Made by a program: the position numbers and the translations under genes. Below are positions 1 to 10,589 of a stretch of DNA of 64,000 bases, one piece after another. Numbering within the stretch: position 1 is the stretch's first letter; each line of letters starts with the position of its first letter. A model generated the notes under the pieces. That model saw nothing but the letters and a program-made list of their open reading frames with translations. It did no database searches and was not told the origin of the DNA. The DNA is from Tenodera sinensis (Eukaryota; Arthropoda; Insecta; Mantodea; Mantidae): NCBI GenBank assembly GCA_030765045.1, contig CM060965.1:154616874-154680873 (forward strand), read 5' to 3'.

Positions 1-1692
1 CTCTCTCACTCTCTCTCACACTCTCTCTCACACTCTCTCACTCTCACACTCTCACTCTCTCTCACTCTCTCACACTCTCTCACACTCTCTCACTCTCACA
101 CTCTCACTCTCTCTCACTCTCTCACGCTCTCTCACACTCTCTCTCACTCTCTCACACTCTCACTCTCACTCTCTCACTCTCTCACACTCTCACACACTCT
201 CACACTCTCACACACTCTCACACACTCTCACACTCTCTCACTCTCACACACTCTCACACACTCTCACACTCTCTCACTCTCACACTCTCTCACTCTCACA
301 CTCTCTCTCACTCTCTCTCACTCTCTCACACTCTCTCACACTCTCTCTCACTCTCTCACACTCTCTCACACTCTCTCACACTCTCTCACACTCTCTCACT
401 CTCACTCACTCTCACACCCTCTCTCACTCTCACACCCTCTCACACTCTCACTCACTCTCACACTCTCACTCACTCTCACTCACTCTCACTCACTCTCACA
501 CTCTCACACACACTCTCTCACTCTCACTCACTCTCACACACACTCTCTCACTCTCACTCACTCTCACACACACTCTCACACTCTCTCACTCTCACACTCT
601 CACACACTCTCACTCTCACACTCTCTCACACTCTCTCACTCTCACACTCTCTCACTCTCTCTCACACACACTCACACTCTCTCACACTCTCTCACACTCT
701 CTCACACTCTCTCACACTCTCTCACACTCTCTCACACTCTCTCACACTCTCTCACACTCACACACTCTCTCACACTCTCTCACACTCTCTCACACTCTCT
801 CACACTCTCTCACACTCACACACTCTCTCACACTCTCTCACACTCACACACTCTCTCACACTCACACACTCTCTCACACTCTCTCACACACTCACACACT
901 CACACACTCTCTCACACTCTCTCACACTCTCTCACACTCACACACTCTCTCACACTCTCTCACACTCTCACACTCACACACTCTCACACTCTCTCACACT
1001 CTCACACTCTCTCACACTCTCACACTCACACACTCACACACTCTCTCACACACTCACACACTCTCTCACACTCTCTCACACTCTCTCACACTCACACACT
1101 CTCTCACACTCTCTCACACTCTCACACTCACACACTCTCTCACACTCTCTCACACTCTCACACTCACACACTCTCTCACACTCTCTCACACTCTCACACT
1201 CACACACTCTCTCACACTCTCTCACACTCTCACACTCACACACTCTCTCACACTCTCTCACACTCTCTCACACTCTCACACTCACACACACTCACTCACA
1301 CTCACACACTCACTCACACTCACACTCTCACTCACACTCACACTCTCACTCACACACTCACTCACACTCACACTCTCACTCACACACTCACTCACACTCA
1401 CTCACACTCACACACTCTCTCACTCTCTCACACTCTCACTCACACACTCACTCACACTCACACTCTCACTCTCTCACACTCTCACTCACACACTCACTCA
1501 CACTCACACTCTCACTCACACACTCACTCACACTCTCACTCACTCTCACTCTCACTCTCTCACACACACTCTCACACTCTCTCACTCTCACACACACTCT
1601 CACACTCTCTCACTCTCACACACACTCTCACACACTCTCACTCTCACACACACTCTCACACACTCTCACACTCACTATCACACTCACTCTAA
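1..1692. repeat. CTC/ACA simple satellite
   Basis: About 1.7 kb of almost pure pyrimidine-rich repeat on the plus strand, built from CTCT, CACT and CACA blocks in changing order. Around 1076-1261 it settles into a higher-order unit of 36 bases, so the minus strand stays open with a 12-residue period. It ends sharply near 1692 and its left end is outside the window. It is not coding; it lies in the intron upstream of the first recovered ABCC exon. Confidence 0.95.
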
Positions 1693-1696
1693 AAAT

Positions 1697-1822
1697 GATT
1701 TTTTGGGGGAGATTAAGGGGTCTCAAAACATCTTTCCTTTGAAATCTCGGCATCGAAATTATGGTCCGAATACAATACTTCCCCTACTTACTACACATAG
1801 TAGAGAAAGTAAAAAGTGATGT
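1697..1822. repeat. Interspersed repeat fragment, copy 1
   Basis: Begins with a T and G run (TTTTTTGGGGGAG), then a block containing AAATCTCGGCATCG, and ends in TAGAGAAAGTAAAAA. A diverged copy with the same start and end lies at 3835-3970. Neither has a reading frame or visible terminal repeats, so the family is unknown. Confidence 0.5.
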
Positions 1823-2380
1823 AATGTCAAAAAATGGGCTTAATATAAGGAAATAAAGCAATTTATCTACTGGAAATTAGACACAATTATGACCAGAGTA
1901 ATGTTATTCATTCTGTTTCCATAACCCAGAAAAATGCATGCACTTCGCAATTTTTTAGTAAATTTAGCACATAGTTGCTTTTATCCACTTTCTCACTGTG
2001 TCTTTGTGAACAATTGCAAACTTTGCAAAGATTAATTATTCAAATCTTCTTAGTGTACTGCCATTGCAGCCTTTGGAAAGCAATGCTAGCAGTTAGGGAA
2101 CATTATTTAAACTGGCATTACTGTTTCACTTTAAATATTATTAAAGAGATGGGAGAGTGCTTGTTGAAATGTGAAATATAATATAATTTTGCACTATTTA
2201 CAATGCAAAATATTCAAAAGTGCTGTTAAATTTGCGAATAGAGCATCAGTGCTTCAAGGTTGTGCTGGTAGAAAATGATACTGGGATGAGAAAGTAATGT
2301 GGCTGGTTACATGTCAGGGTGTTTCTTCTTGTAGTGACTTTTACTGCATGCATTAATCCACAAGTTGTTTGTAATTTCAG

Positions 2381-2604
2381 ATGATAACACTCTCAGGGCA
2401 ACTCAGAGTGATGGGCAATATGGCAGTGGTGTCACAACAGGCATGGATATTTAATGATACTCTGCGTGAGAATATTTTATTTGGGCTTCCATATGAAGAG
2501 AACAAATACCAGTCTGTAATAGAATGCTGCTGCCTATTAAGAGATTTTGAACTGCTAGCAAGTGGAGACAAGACTGAGATCAGTGAAGGTGGATCAAATC
2601 TCAG
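2381..2604 (+). CDS. ABCC5: ABCC5-like exon: NBD1 Q-loop region
   Basis: Acceptor TTTCAG just before 2381, donor GTAAAT at 2605. It encodes the NBD1 segment after Walker A: a beta strand (LRVMGNMAVV), the Q-loop SQQAWIF and the ABCC hallmark LRENILFG. It ends inside the signature motif, ...NL plus two bases of the serine codon. The first codon is ATG, but this is an internal exon, not a start. The Walker A exon must lie left of the window. Confidence 0.93.
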
Positions 2605-3084
2605 GTAAATGTTGCAATTCCTATGTGCTTGCAGTCACGTCAAACATTTAATTCACTTTGATAAAACCAATACAGTCAATGCCAGCAACGGATTGTCCGA
2701 AATTTTGTGATTTTATTTCTATTTTTAAACCATAGACATTTCTACAGCAGTATTATACAGATATTAATGCTTATTCTAAAAAGTGTTGATATTCCAAAGA
2801 AGCAGAATTAACATCAAAGTATCTTACAAAAAATGTTGCAACTTATAATTGTAGGTAACCAGATATTCCAAGGAGAGAGTGCTTAACTGGAACTATTATT
2901 ATGTAACTCTGAGCATTTTATGCCATTTCTTTCTCTCTTTCTGTCACACTCATCAAATAAAAATTTAAGATATATTGTATTTTAATCAAAATTATTACCA
3001 TTTTTAAAAACCCAAAGTAGCAAACATTTTCTTCCATTTCAAGAGTAGTATAGGGTAGGACGAATTTAAATATCAAGTAAACTT

Positions 3085-3520
3085 AATTTAAAAGGTGAGT
3101 TAATTAATAACACTGAACAACACTTCCCACATATTTTTCTGGGACGTGTTTCGAAGATTAACTTTCCTCCATTATCAACCGGACAAAAACTGGGTTTCCA
3201 TGGTGTTAGCTAGAACCGAAACTTCTCAAACACATAACCGGAAAACAAGAACTGTCCACATGGGAACAAATCTTTATTTTAAAAAATAGAAACCGAGTAT
3301 TTAATTTCGACATTCCTCTGAGGGACATTTTCAGTAAGTTCATTGAACCGTTACCAGAAGAAACATCAGAAGAAGCATCACCATTCGCACCATGAAACAC
3401 CATGGAAACCCAGTTATTGTCCGGTTGATAATGGAGGAAAGTTAACCTTCGAAACGCATCCCAGAAAAATATGTTGTAAGTGTTGTTCAGTGTTATTAAT
3501 TAACTCACCTTTTAAATTAA
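3085..3520 (+). mobile_element. Penelope-like element 3' fragment with inverted arm
   Basis: The right part (3207-3520) is the same 3' end seen in the longer copy ending at 5940: it contains GAACCGTTACCAGAAGAAAC and ends ATTAACTCACCTTTTAAATT. Bases 3085-3200 are the reverse complement of its last 120 bases or so (3400-3520), so the fragment begins with an inverted copy of its own end. Penelope-like elements are known for such pseudo-LTR arrangements. No RT or endonuclease domain remains here. Confidence 0.75.
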
Positions 3521-3538
3521 ATTAATTACAACAACACT

Positions 3539-3724
3539 TGAGAGGTAGAATTGGAACTTAAAAATTCAATGCCACAACTTGAACCACAGACCTTCCGCTG
3601 TGGTTCAAACCCCAGTTGTGGCATTGAATTTTTAAGTTCCAGTTCTACCTCTCAAACTTTGCCCACACACGGCTTGTGTGTTTAAAAAACACCAACAGTA
3701 AGTTTGTTGGCATAAATAAATAAT
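3539..3724 (+). mobile_element. Palindromic tRNA-SINE (family S1)
   Basis: The first 50 bases or so (TGAGAGGTAGAATTGG onward) are the reverse complement of the middle part (ending TTCTACCTCTCA), so the copy folds back on itself. The 3' part gives CACACACGGCTTGTGTG and a tail ending ATAAATAAATAAT. It is flanked by 8-bp direct repeats ACAACACT at 3531-3538 and 3725-3732. Confidence 0.8.
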
Positions 3725-3834
3725 ACAACACTGTTTTCAAACTTCCATGAAAGGAAGATAATCAAGTAAACTATTTCAGCAATTTTTCAGTTTTTAAGTT
3801 ATGCCTTTTGAAAGTGTGCATGTGTATGCTATGA

Positions 3835-3970
3835 TATTTTTTTGGGGAGGGGGGCTAAGGGAACTCAATGTGCATTTCTAGCTAATCTTGGTATCACCTT
3901 TTTAGGTGGAATGCTGCACTTTCACTTACCTACTTCTACTTGTATATGTTAATGGTAGAGAAAGTAAAAA
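3835..3970. repeat. Interspersed repeat fragment, copy 2
   Basis: Diverged partner of the fragment at 1697-1822: T and G run at the start, GGTAGAGAAAGTAAAAA at the end. No coding content. Confidence 0.4.
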
Positions 3971-4179
3971 TGAAAACAATGGCATAGCTAGGTCGTCACT
4001 AAGGTTCTAACATGTGATTTTTTAGAAACTACTCTATTTTAAAGCATGTTCCTTCCATTATTCTTGGCATATTTCTAAGGAAAATTTAAAATATAGTAAT
4101 GTACATACACTACTTTATGTTGTAGGTATCAGTTTTCGGTTAGTGTTTCATCATGCTTTTCTATTGTACTGGGAGAGCA

Positions 4180-4390
4180 AAAAACCGGCAGTGTGGTGTT
4201 TTGCCTTCTACATTCTTGGCACTCGTTGCCATGTGCTGCTGTCATAGAAAAGTGTGGATAAACTACTTTTAAAAGTTTTACTTACCAACTTTATGAAAGG
4301 AGATGCTGAAACTGGCCATCATCCATACATTTTTGTCACCTCTTTAGGAAACTATCCGTCACTCACCATAGTTCACGTTGAGGAATGCTG
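4180..4390 (+). mobile_element. RNase H-family non-LTR fragment
   Basis: Matches the reverse complement of 7040-7290, including the translated stretch MKGDAETGHH.PYIF and SLGNYPSL. It comes from the RT/RNase H linker of the non-LTR family whose longer piece lies inverted at 6290-7290. Frames are broken. Confidence 0.65.
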
Positions 4391-4391
4391 A

Positions 4392-4505
4392 CAATTTCCA
4401 GTCAAATATTTTGTTTTAATTCTTCCAGGATGTGTGCATTTGTCTCGTATACTTTAAGTTACACCAGAGATAGAAATTGCAGGGGGTTAGGTTGGGGGAC
4501 CAGGA
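4392..4505 (-). pseudogene. Mariner/Tc1-type transposase C-terminal fragment
   Basis: The minus strand reads SPNLTPCNFYLW followed by a decayed lysine-rich helix. SPDLTPCDFYLWG carries the third catalytic aspartate of IS630-Tc1-mariner transposases, here changed to N. It is only about 110 bases long and is cut off by the start of the Penelope-like element. Confidence 0.6.
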
Positions 4506-5940
4506 GGACCACAAATATCTACTAATAAATCTGTCTTGAGCATAAATAGTTATGAACTGATAGAACACATTAAGGACTTCAAATTAACAGGAGAGGACAC
4601 CCTTTGATGTAAAGTCACTATTCCCCAGTGTACCAATAAAAAAACCCCCACCACTGATCAAAAACTGGCTCAAATCACTTGGAATGTCATCATCAGAAAT
4701 TGCAGAATACATAGAACTCGCCAAATTATGCACAGAACAAAATTTCTTCCAGTTCCAAACAAAGTATTTCCGTCAAACTTCAGGTTTAGCAATGGGCAAC
4801 CCTCTCTCGCCATTCATAGCAGATATTTACATGAGTTCGTTGGAAATAAGGATCACAAAAGGTTTCCCGTGGATGTTCAAACTATAGCAGCGATACATAG
4901 ATGACATATTTGCAATAGTTCCAAAAAGACACATCAGTGATGCATTAAAACTTCTAAACATACAGGACAAAAGCATAAATTTCACAGTGGAAGTGGAAAA
5001 AGATGATCATATACCATTTTTAGATCTAAAAATAATCAAAAGCAAGGATAGAATAAACTTCGGCATTCACAGAAAACCAACACAGACGGACAACTACATA
5101 AAAGCTAATAGTTACAATCCAAGAAGTCACAAACAAGCAATCTTCAATAGTTTAACACATAGATTGGTGAACATCCCTCTTCCAGCAGAAGAATACAAAA
5201 CAGAATATTGCAAAACAGAATATTACAAAATAATTGAAATAGCACAAAGAATTAGTAGATAAAAAAGTAAAACAAGCAGAAGAGAAAAAATTACTAAAAG
5301 AAACTACAACTCTTACAGCAGCAGAAACAAAAATAACATTCAAAAACTTCACATATCATCCATGGGCCTTTGATAAATTCAAAAAAGTGTTCAAGAAGTA
5401 CAACATTCAGCTAGCACCAGTAAACCATTACTCCATAAAAAACCTGCTGAATTCAAACGTTAAAGGTGCTATTCCACCTAACAAAAAATCTGGCATATAC
5501 CAAATTGAATGCAGTGATTGCAGTGATGTATACATAGGAAAAACCAAAAGAAATTTAGAAATTAGATCCAAGGAACACGTTAGGAACATCAAAAGCAAAC
5601 AAGTGGAAAAATCAGCAGTTGCCTTTCACTTTTGAACAAAAAATCACAACGTAAAGCCAGAACCGAAACTCCTCAAACGCATAACCCGAAAACAACAACA
5701 AATCTTCATTTTAAAAAATAGAAGCAGTATTTAATTTCGACATTCCCCAGAAATATATTTTCAGCAAGTTCCTTGCACCGTCACCAGAGGAAACATCAGA
5801 AGAAGCATCGCCATCCACACAATGGAAACCCAGTCATTGTCTGGTTGATAATGGAGGAAAGCTAGCCTCCGAAACACATTCTGGAAAATTATAAATGTAA
5901 GTGTTGTTTAGTGTTATTGACTCACCTTTTAGATTAAACT
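4505..5940 (+). mobile_element. Penelope-like element, 5'-truncated, RT plus GIY-YIG
   Basis: Order of remnants: the RT region around DVKSLFPSVP (4598 on), SGLAMGNPLSPFIADIYM, a stop at the position following MFKL, then RYIDDIFAIVP (the catalytic YIDD), then IPFLDLKI and HRKPTQTDNYI. After a frameshift the GIY-YIG endonuclease follows: SGIYQIECSDCSDVYIGKTK (5489-5548). The 3' end (5640-5940) matches the fragments at 3207-3520, 23160-23500 and 27345-28135. It is inactive: the 5' half is missing and there are at least two frameshifts and one stop. Confidence 0.92.
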
Positions 5941-6039
5941 TTCAGTTGTTCTCGTCGAAAGATTGACTGTCTGAATTGTTGTAGAAAGGCAAAATCATGC
6001 TCTGTCGGTTAATTCTCTAAAAAAGGGGCAAAATTGTAT

Positions 6040-6262
6040 TCGTGTATGTATGGGTGCCAACTGTTGACTTGAAAAAAATTGGACCTATAACTCAGAAGCT
6101 AATATTGTTCATGAAGTACCCCTTCATAACGAAAAAATTGTTGTATGGTGTGCTACTAGCGGTGAAAGATTTCTCAGAGCTCCAATAAGCAATTTCTATC
6201 TCTGGGGATTCTTAACATAGTGTACAAAACAAACTTAAACACCCTGACAGAATTGAAACAAA
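6040..6262 (+). pseudogene. Internally deleted mariner-type transposase fragment
   Basis: The plus strand reads HEVPLHNEKIVVWCATSGER and jumps directly to PISNFYLWGFL and TLTELKQNP. In intact relatives these blocks (first catalytic region to C-terminus) are far apart, so the middle is deleted. It resembles the elements at 8498-9478 and 38388-39188. Confidence 0.6.
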
Positions 6263-6289
6263 ATCCATGAAAATGCCAGCATTTCTCAA

Positions 6290-7290
6290 TGTTGTTGTTA
6301 GCTAATGCTGGATTTCTGACAATGAAGTCATTAATCCTCTTGCTTTCCAATATTTTTCACTGATGGATGGGGTGCTAGAAGTGGCCAGGCATATTTGAAG
6401 GTGATCTCGATTCATTTCCTCTTGCAGATCGCATAGAGGACAGAGTGGTGAAGAATATATCCCAATTCTGTTTAAATGTTTTGCCAGACAATCATGTCCT
6501 GTAATCAACCTGAAGGTTGCAACTGCCATTTTTCGAGTATACTCAGGAATTACTGTTTGAATGTTTGATAGTTCCCATCTTTTATTCTTTGATTTTTCAT
6601 AGTAATACTTTGCAATAATTTTTTTGAATTCAGAGTTGACTAATCTTTTAGCTGCATAAAATGGTAGATTAACTATAGATTTCTGTACACTACTGGTACC
6701 CTTTTTTGCAAGAAAATCAGCTTTCTCATTACCACTCTATCCATTGGAAGACTAGGTGTTTTTGAAGTGCTGTTAGATGGGTAAGGATTTTTCAACGCTC
6801 TATAACTGTTTGGTTTTTTGTGACAACTTGGAAGTAATTGCTATAATCGCCGCCCTGGAATCTGAGAGAATAACTGCTTGATGAAAATGTGAAATTCTAT
6901 ACAAAAGATTTTGTAGAGCAACTCAAATTGCTTCAATTTCTCCATCAAAGTTTGTAGTTCCATAACTTAAAGATTTGTAATAGGAGAAGAGGTGACATGT
7001 GACTCCAGCCCCTGCTCCATCTCGGATTGATATCAGTGATCCATTAGTATAAATATGGAGCCATTTCTCAATGTGAACTACAGCGAGTAATGGATAGTTT
7101 CCTAAAGAGGTGCCAAAAATGTATGGACAATGACGGTGGCCAGTTTCAGCATCTCCTTTCATCAAGTTGGTGAGGAAAGCATTTAAAAGCAGTTTTAAAA
7201 ATGTTGTTATGGTTTCATTCGTACCTTTCTATGATAGTGGCAGACAGCAATGAACACTGAGAACGTAGACAGGCAAAACTGTGCAGAACC
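6290..7290 (-). mobile_element. RNase H-family non-LTR, 3' half
   Basis: On the minus strand, in order: a linker (MKGDAETGHRHCPYIFG), RNase H blocks with IYTNGS (first D now N), DGEIEAI, ILSDSRAA and SGNEKADFLAKKG, then a C-terminal tail with ATFRLITGHDCLAKHLNRIG and the zinc-knuckle-like CPLCD...H...C. It ends SLSEIQH, stop, followed at once by a short CAA-repeat tail (GTTGTTGTTA on the plus strand). A frameshift and stops break it. The same terminus recurs at 10452, 19549 and 28042. Confidence 0.85.
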
Positions 7291-7299
7291 CGGTTCATA

Positions 7300-7328
7300 A
7301 GGTTTTTTTTTTTTTTTTTTTTTTTTTG
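7300..7328. repeat. Poly-T tract
   Basis: An uninterrupted run of about 27 T, directly upstream (minus-strand sense) of the RNase H-family fragment. It may mark an old poly-A tail of another insertion on the minus strand. Confidence 0.7.
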
Positions 7329-7535
7329 CTTCTTCCCCTTTGCCTATACCTTCCAGAATATTGTTTAATTTCAAGAAAAAAAGATTATTGATTCTTAAAA
7401 TAGACTTAAGAGTTGTTAGTTAACACTACTGCTTTCTAGAATACTTGGAAAGCATGTTTTAATATGAAAATGCTTTTTTGGTGTACATCATCACTGATAT
7501 TCTATCCACTATAATTCATATTGATTGCTTCACAG

Positions 7536-7713
7536 TGGAGGACAGAAACAGAGAGTAAATCTTGCACGTGCTGTGTATGCTGAAAAAGATATCTATCTTT
7601 TGGATGACCCTTTAAGTGCAGTGGATGCTAAAGTTGCTCGCAGCATCTTCAAAAAATGTATAAAAACGGCTCTTAAAGGAAAAACTGTGCTGCTAGTCAC
7701 TCATGGAATGCAG
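7536..7713 (+). CDS. ABCC5: ABCC5-like exon: NBD1 signature, Walker B, H-loop
   Basis: Acceptor TTCACAG, donor GTTTGT. Its first base completes the serine of the signature motif, so LSGGQ is split by the intron 2605-7535. The exon then gives GGQKQRVNLARAVYA, Walker B and D-loop IYLLDDPLSAVDA, and the H-loop VLLVTHGMQ. All catalytic positions expected of NBD1 are present, with aspartate rather than glutamate after the Walker B aspartate, as is usual for ABCC NBD1. Confidence 0.95.
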
Positions 7714-8108
7714 GTTTGTACAGGGATTTCATATTTCATATAGTAGGCTGGGAAACAATGTCATCTTTTCACAAAGTACCCTACAGTGGTTTTTATTGCA
7801 TAAGTGGTGTTTCAGCTTTAAATTTATGCTATATAAATTAAGTATTTTTCCCTGGCATGTAATATAAATGCTATAAAATTCCTGAAACCTAAATCTAATC
7901 TATTGCCTGACTTAGAAAAACCATTGTGTTTCGTACTGCTGCTACTTGGATTATAAAAAGAAAGCTTTAATGCACATAAAGCTGGTGAAGTTTTTATTTA
8001 ATAAGAATTAGTATAATAATGTATTTTGATTATCAATCAGATTGGTAGGAGAATTAGGTTTTGCTATGGAGACTTACTATCTCGGTAGTGGGCGAGATGA
8101 ATTATTGG

Positions 8109-8152
8109 GTGCTGATGACCTAGAAGTTGAGCGCCCTTAAACCAAACCAAAC
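8109..8152 (+). mobile_element. 44-bp 3' tail of a non-LTR element
   Basis: Contains GCTGATGACCTAGAAGTTG followed by AGCGCCCTTAAACC and an AAACC-repeat tail. It is bounded by exact 12-bp direct repeats ATGAATTATTGG at 8097-8108 and 8153-8164, so it is a complete but extremely 5'-truncated insertion. The stem-loop resembles the 3' end of the full element at 44476-50600. Confidence 0.8.
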
Positions 8153-8164
8153 ATGAATTATTGG

Positions 8165-8433
8165 AGAGATAGAACTGGAACTTAAAAATTCAATGCCACA
8201 ATTGGGATTTGAACCACAGACCTTCCACATACCGGACGGCTGCTCTACCACTGAGCTATTGTGACAAACTGCCAGAATGGCATTAAATTCTCAAACCAGT
8301 TCGTATTTCTCCTGGTAAACCACAGTTGTGGCATTGAATTTTTAAGTTCTGGTTCTACCTCTCAAACTTTGCCTACACACGGCTTGTGTGTTTAAAAACA
8401 CCAACAGTAAGTTTGGTGGCATAAATAAATAAT
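8165..8433 (+). mobile_element. Palindromic tRNA-SINE (family S1)
   Basis: The left arm carries the tRNA-like head in reverse (GGGATTTGAACCACAG = box B complement; ACTGAGCTATTGTGACA = box A complement), then a spacer, then a forward half ending GGCATAAATAAATAAT. The arms complement each other over the stretch GAACTTAAAAATTCAATGCC. The left flank is the second copy of the 12-bp repeat of the preceding 44-bp insertion. Confidence 0.75.
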
Positions 8434-8497
8434 GATTGGACTTGATTTTTATGTTTTCTGGTTTGTTTTTTTTTTTTTTGTTTTTTTTTTCCCCACC

Positions 8498-9478
8498 TCC
8501 ACCACAGTTACACGTAAACAACCAGCAAGTCTGACTACAGAACATAGACTTACCTGTATCACAACAGATGTTGAAATTTATGACCTTCAACGTGAACACC
8601 TACCCTATATGTACAAAAACAATTCTGGTTTACTAAAAATTGCCATGCTGCAAAAGTTGGATTTGGTACTCAGTGAGTGCATCTCATATTTTGTGAAACG
8701 TTGATTCACGTATTTATGTAAACTCTTATTTTATTTAAGAGTTGGAATCAGGACTGAAATATTCAATACATAGGCGGGATTTGAACCACAGATCTTCCAC
8801 TTATTGAGCAGCTGCTTTAACCACTAAGCTACCATGGCCAACTTGCCAGTATGACAATTCCCCAGCTGATTCGTACTTTCACAGTGGATAACCAGGAAGA
8901 TCCATGGTTCAAATCCCAGCTATGGCATTGAATTTTTCAGTCCTGATTCCATCCCTTAAATACTGCCCACATACACCTTGTGTGTTTAAAAACACCAGCA
9001 GTAAGGTTGTTGGCATAAATCTATTTTATTTTCCTGCTACTAACAGAAATGAAAGATTGTGTGGCTGGTTTGAATAGGATTCAGCTATATCGTACACTGC
9101 TGCAAATTTTATGCATAAATTGGGAAGTGTGTATGGTGACAGAATAATTAGTCGAGGATTGTGGCCACCTTGTTCCCCTGATGTATCTCTATGCAATTTT
9201 TATTTATGAGGAACGTTGAAGAATTAAGTATAACCATCAAATAGGCACGTAGTACAAGAAGGACAAAATCACAAGAGAAATACATGCAATTACTCAACTT
9301 GAAATTTTGCGAGTAAACTAGGATTGTTTTTGGAGATATAAGGAATGTGTTTATGTTGAAGGTTATCATTTTTAACATCTGTTGTGATGCAGGTAAGGCT
9401 AATGTAAGTTAGTACAGTAGTTATTGTTCTGTACACATGACTTGCCGGTTGTTCATGTGCAACTCTGGTGGAGGGTGT
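8498..9478. mobile_element. Long-TIR mariner-type element with nested SINE
   Basis: Arms of about 130-160 bases at 8498-8632 and 9318-9478 are reverse complements (shared blocks ACCTGTATCACAACAGATGT and GGTGGAGGGTGTGCTGG). Inside are decayed transposase remnants: plus-strand SPDVSLCNFYL near 9178. The SINE at 8737-9021 is inserted between the arms. It is the same family as 38388-39188. Confidence 0.7.
8737..9021 (+). mobile_element. Palindromic tRNA-SINE (family S1)
   Basis: Older copy of the hairpin SINE, inserted in the long-TIR element and flanked by 10-bp direct repeats TATTTTATTT (8727-8736, 9022-9031). The reverse tRNA-like head, the spacer with AATTCCCCAGCTGATTCG and a forward half ending GGCATAAAT are all visible. 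Confidence 0.8.
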
Positions 9479-9598
9479 GCTGGTCCTCACCTTGCCTGGT
9501 GCCATCAATCTATGAATGTGCTGCAATATTTGGATGATGTTGACAAACTCTCATTTCATTATCTTCATTTCATTATTTTGACATGATTGTACTCACAG

Positions 9599-9779
9599 TT
9601 TTTAGAGCAATGTGATGAGGTTCTGTATATGAAAGATGGAATGATTGCTGAGAGAGGGACTCACAAGGAGTTAGTGGAACTAGGTGGAGACTACTACCAA
9701 ATGCTGCAGTTTGACCAAGTTAGGGACAAGAATGCTGCCAATATTGAGGAGGCAGAAGAAACTGGAGATCATGAAGAAG
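9599..9779 (+). CDS. ABCC5: ABCC5-like exon: end of NBD1 and linker
   Basis: Acceptor CTCACAG, donor GTAAAC, in phase with its neighbours. Encodes FLEQCDEVLYMKDG and the following ERGTHKELVE, the conserved end of an ABCC NBD1, then an acidic linker rich in E and D (NIEEAEETGDHEE). The linker between NBD1 and TMD2 is short compared with mammalian ABCC5, which has a longer one. Confidence 0.9.
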
Positions 9780-10451
9780 GTAAACAGCTGTTTGTGTTTA
9801 TCAATGACTTTAATGACCTATTAATGAGTGATTTAGAATCACTAGAACCTAAATCAATGTGAGAAGTAAATATGGTTAAAAAAAGAGTAAAAGTAATCAG
9901 GGTACGAAATAAATGGTCAATTTTCCTTAGTCAATGTATTGAACTTCTTCATTCAGAGAAGATAAAATGTGTTGTGTGCTTATAAAATTATTTGCAGCGT
10001 CATGGCTGCATTTGCTTTTAACCTCAACTCCCAAAAGAATACACAGGGTTAGTTATTTTATCCTGCAACACCTGAATTATTTTCGAAGCATGTGGCTGAT
10101 TAACACGAAACTAGGTTAACAGAGATAGTCATACATTATATTATCAAGTCTTTGCTACTTCTGGTTTAACTGGAAGTGACTGCAACTTTATTTTAAATAG
10201 AACATTCTATCTAAAGTTTTTTTTACAGATGTTGATAGAACTCTTCAATAGCTTTTCCAAAAGTATCCACACACTTCTGTGCAATTCATTACTGTTAAAT
10301 AAAGAAAAAAGGAACACTGCAGGCTTAACAGAGTAAAATGTTCCTTTTTTTTCTGTGATTTGATTCTTACTCTTTCACCAAGCAAACTAGATGAGATTAT
10401 CATCATCAACTTGCTGATGCTGGTTACATTGTTGTTTCAAACAGAATATGT

Positions 10452-10517
10452 TGTTGTTGGCTAATGCTGGATTTCTGACAATGAAGTCATTAATCCTCTT
10501 GCTCTCCAATATTTTTC
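10452..10517 (-). mobile_element. RNase H-family non-LTR, last 65 bases
   Basis: The minus strand ends as in the 6290 copy (SLSEIQ-type codons, then GCCAACAACAAC). Truncated immediately upstream, so only the tail and last codons remain. Confidence 0.7.
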
Positions 10518-10589
10518 ATAAAATATAAATATTGAAGAGACTTAGCAGTAATAGTAACCGCTTTTTAGAGAGCACCATATTTTTATGTT

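Noticed and set aside
1076..1261. Minus-strand ORF with a 12-residue RECERVCECESV repeat
   Set aside because: It is the CTC/ACA satellite read in one frame; no start context or conservation.
1..1690. CRISPR-like array
   Set aside because: No spacers; it is a low-complexity repeat in a eukaryotic genome.
2381..2608. Short gene starting at the ATG at 2381
   Set aside because: The ATG is the first codon of an internal ABCC exon with good acceptor and donor sites and continues in phase with 7536-7713.
8432..8704. 90-codon ORF with hydrophobic F/V run
   Set aside because: The hydrophobic run is a poly-T tract followed by the TIR of the long-TIR DDE element.
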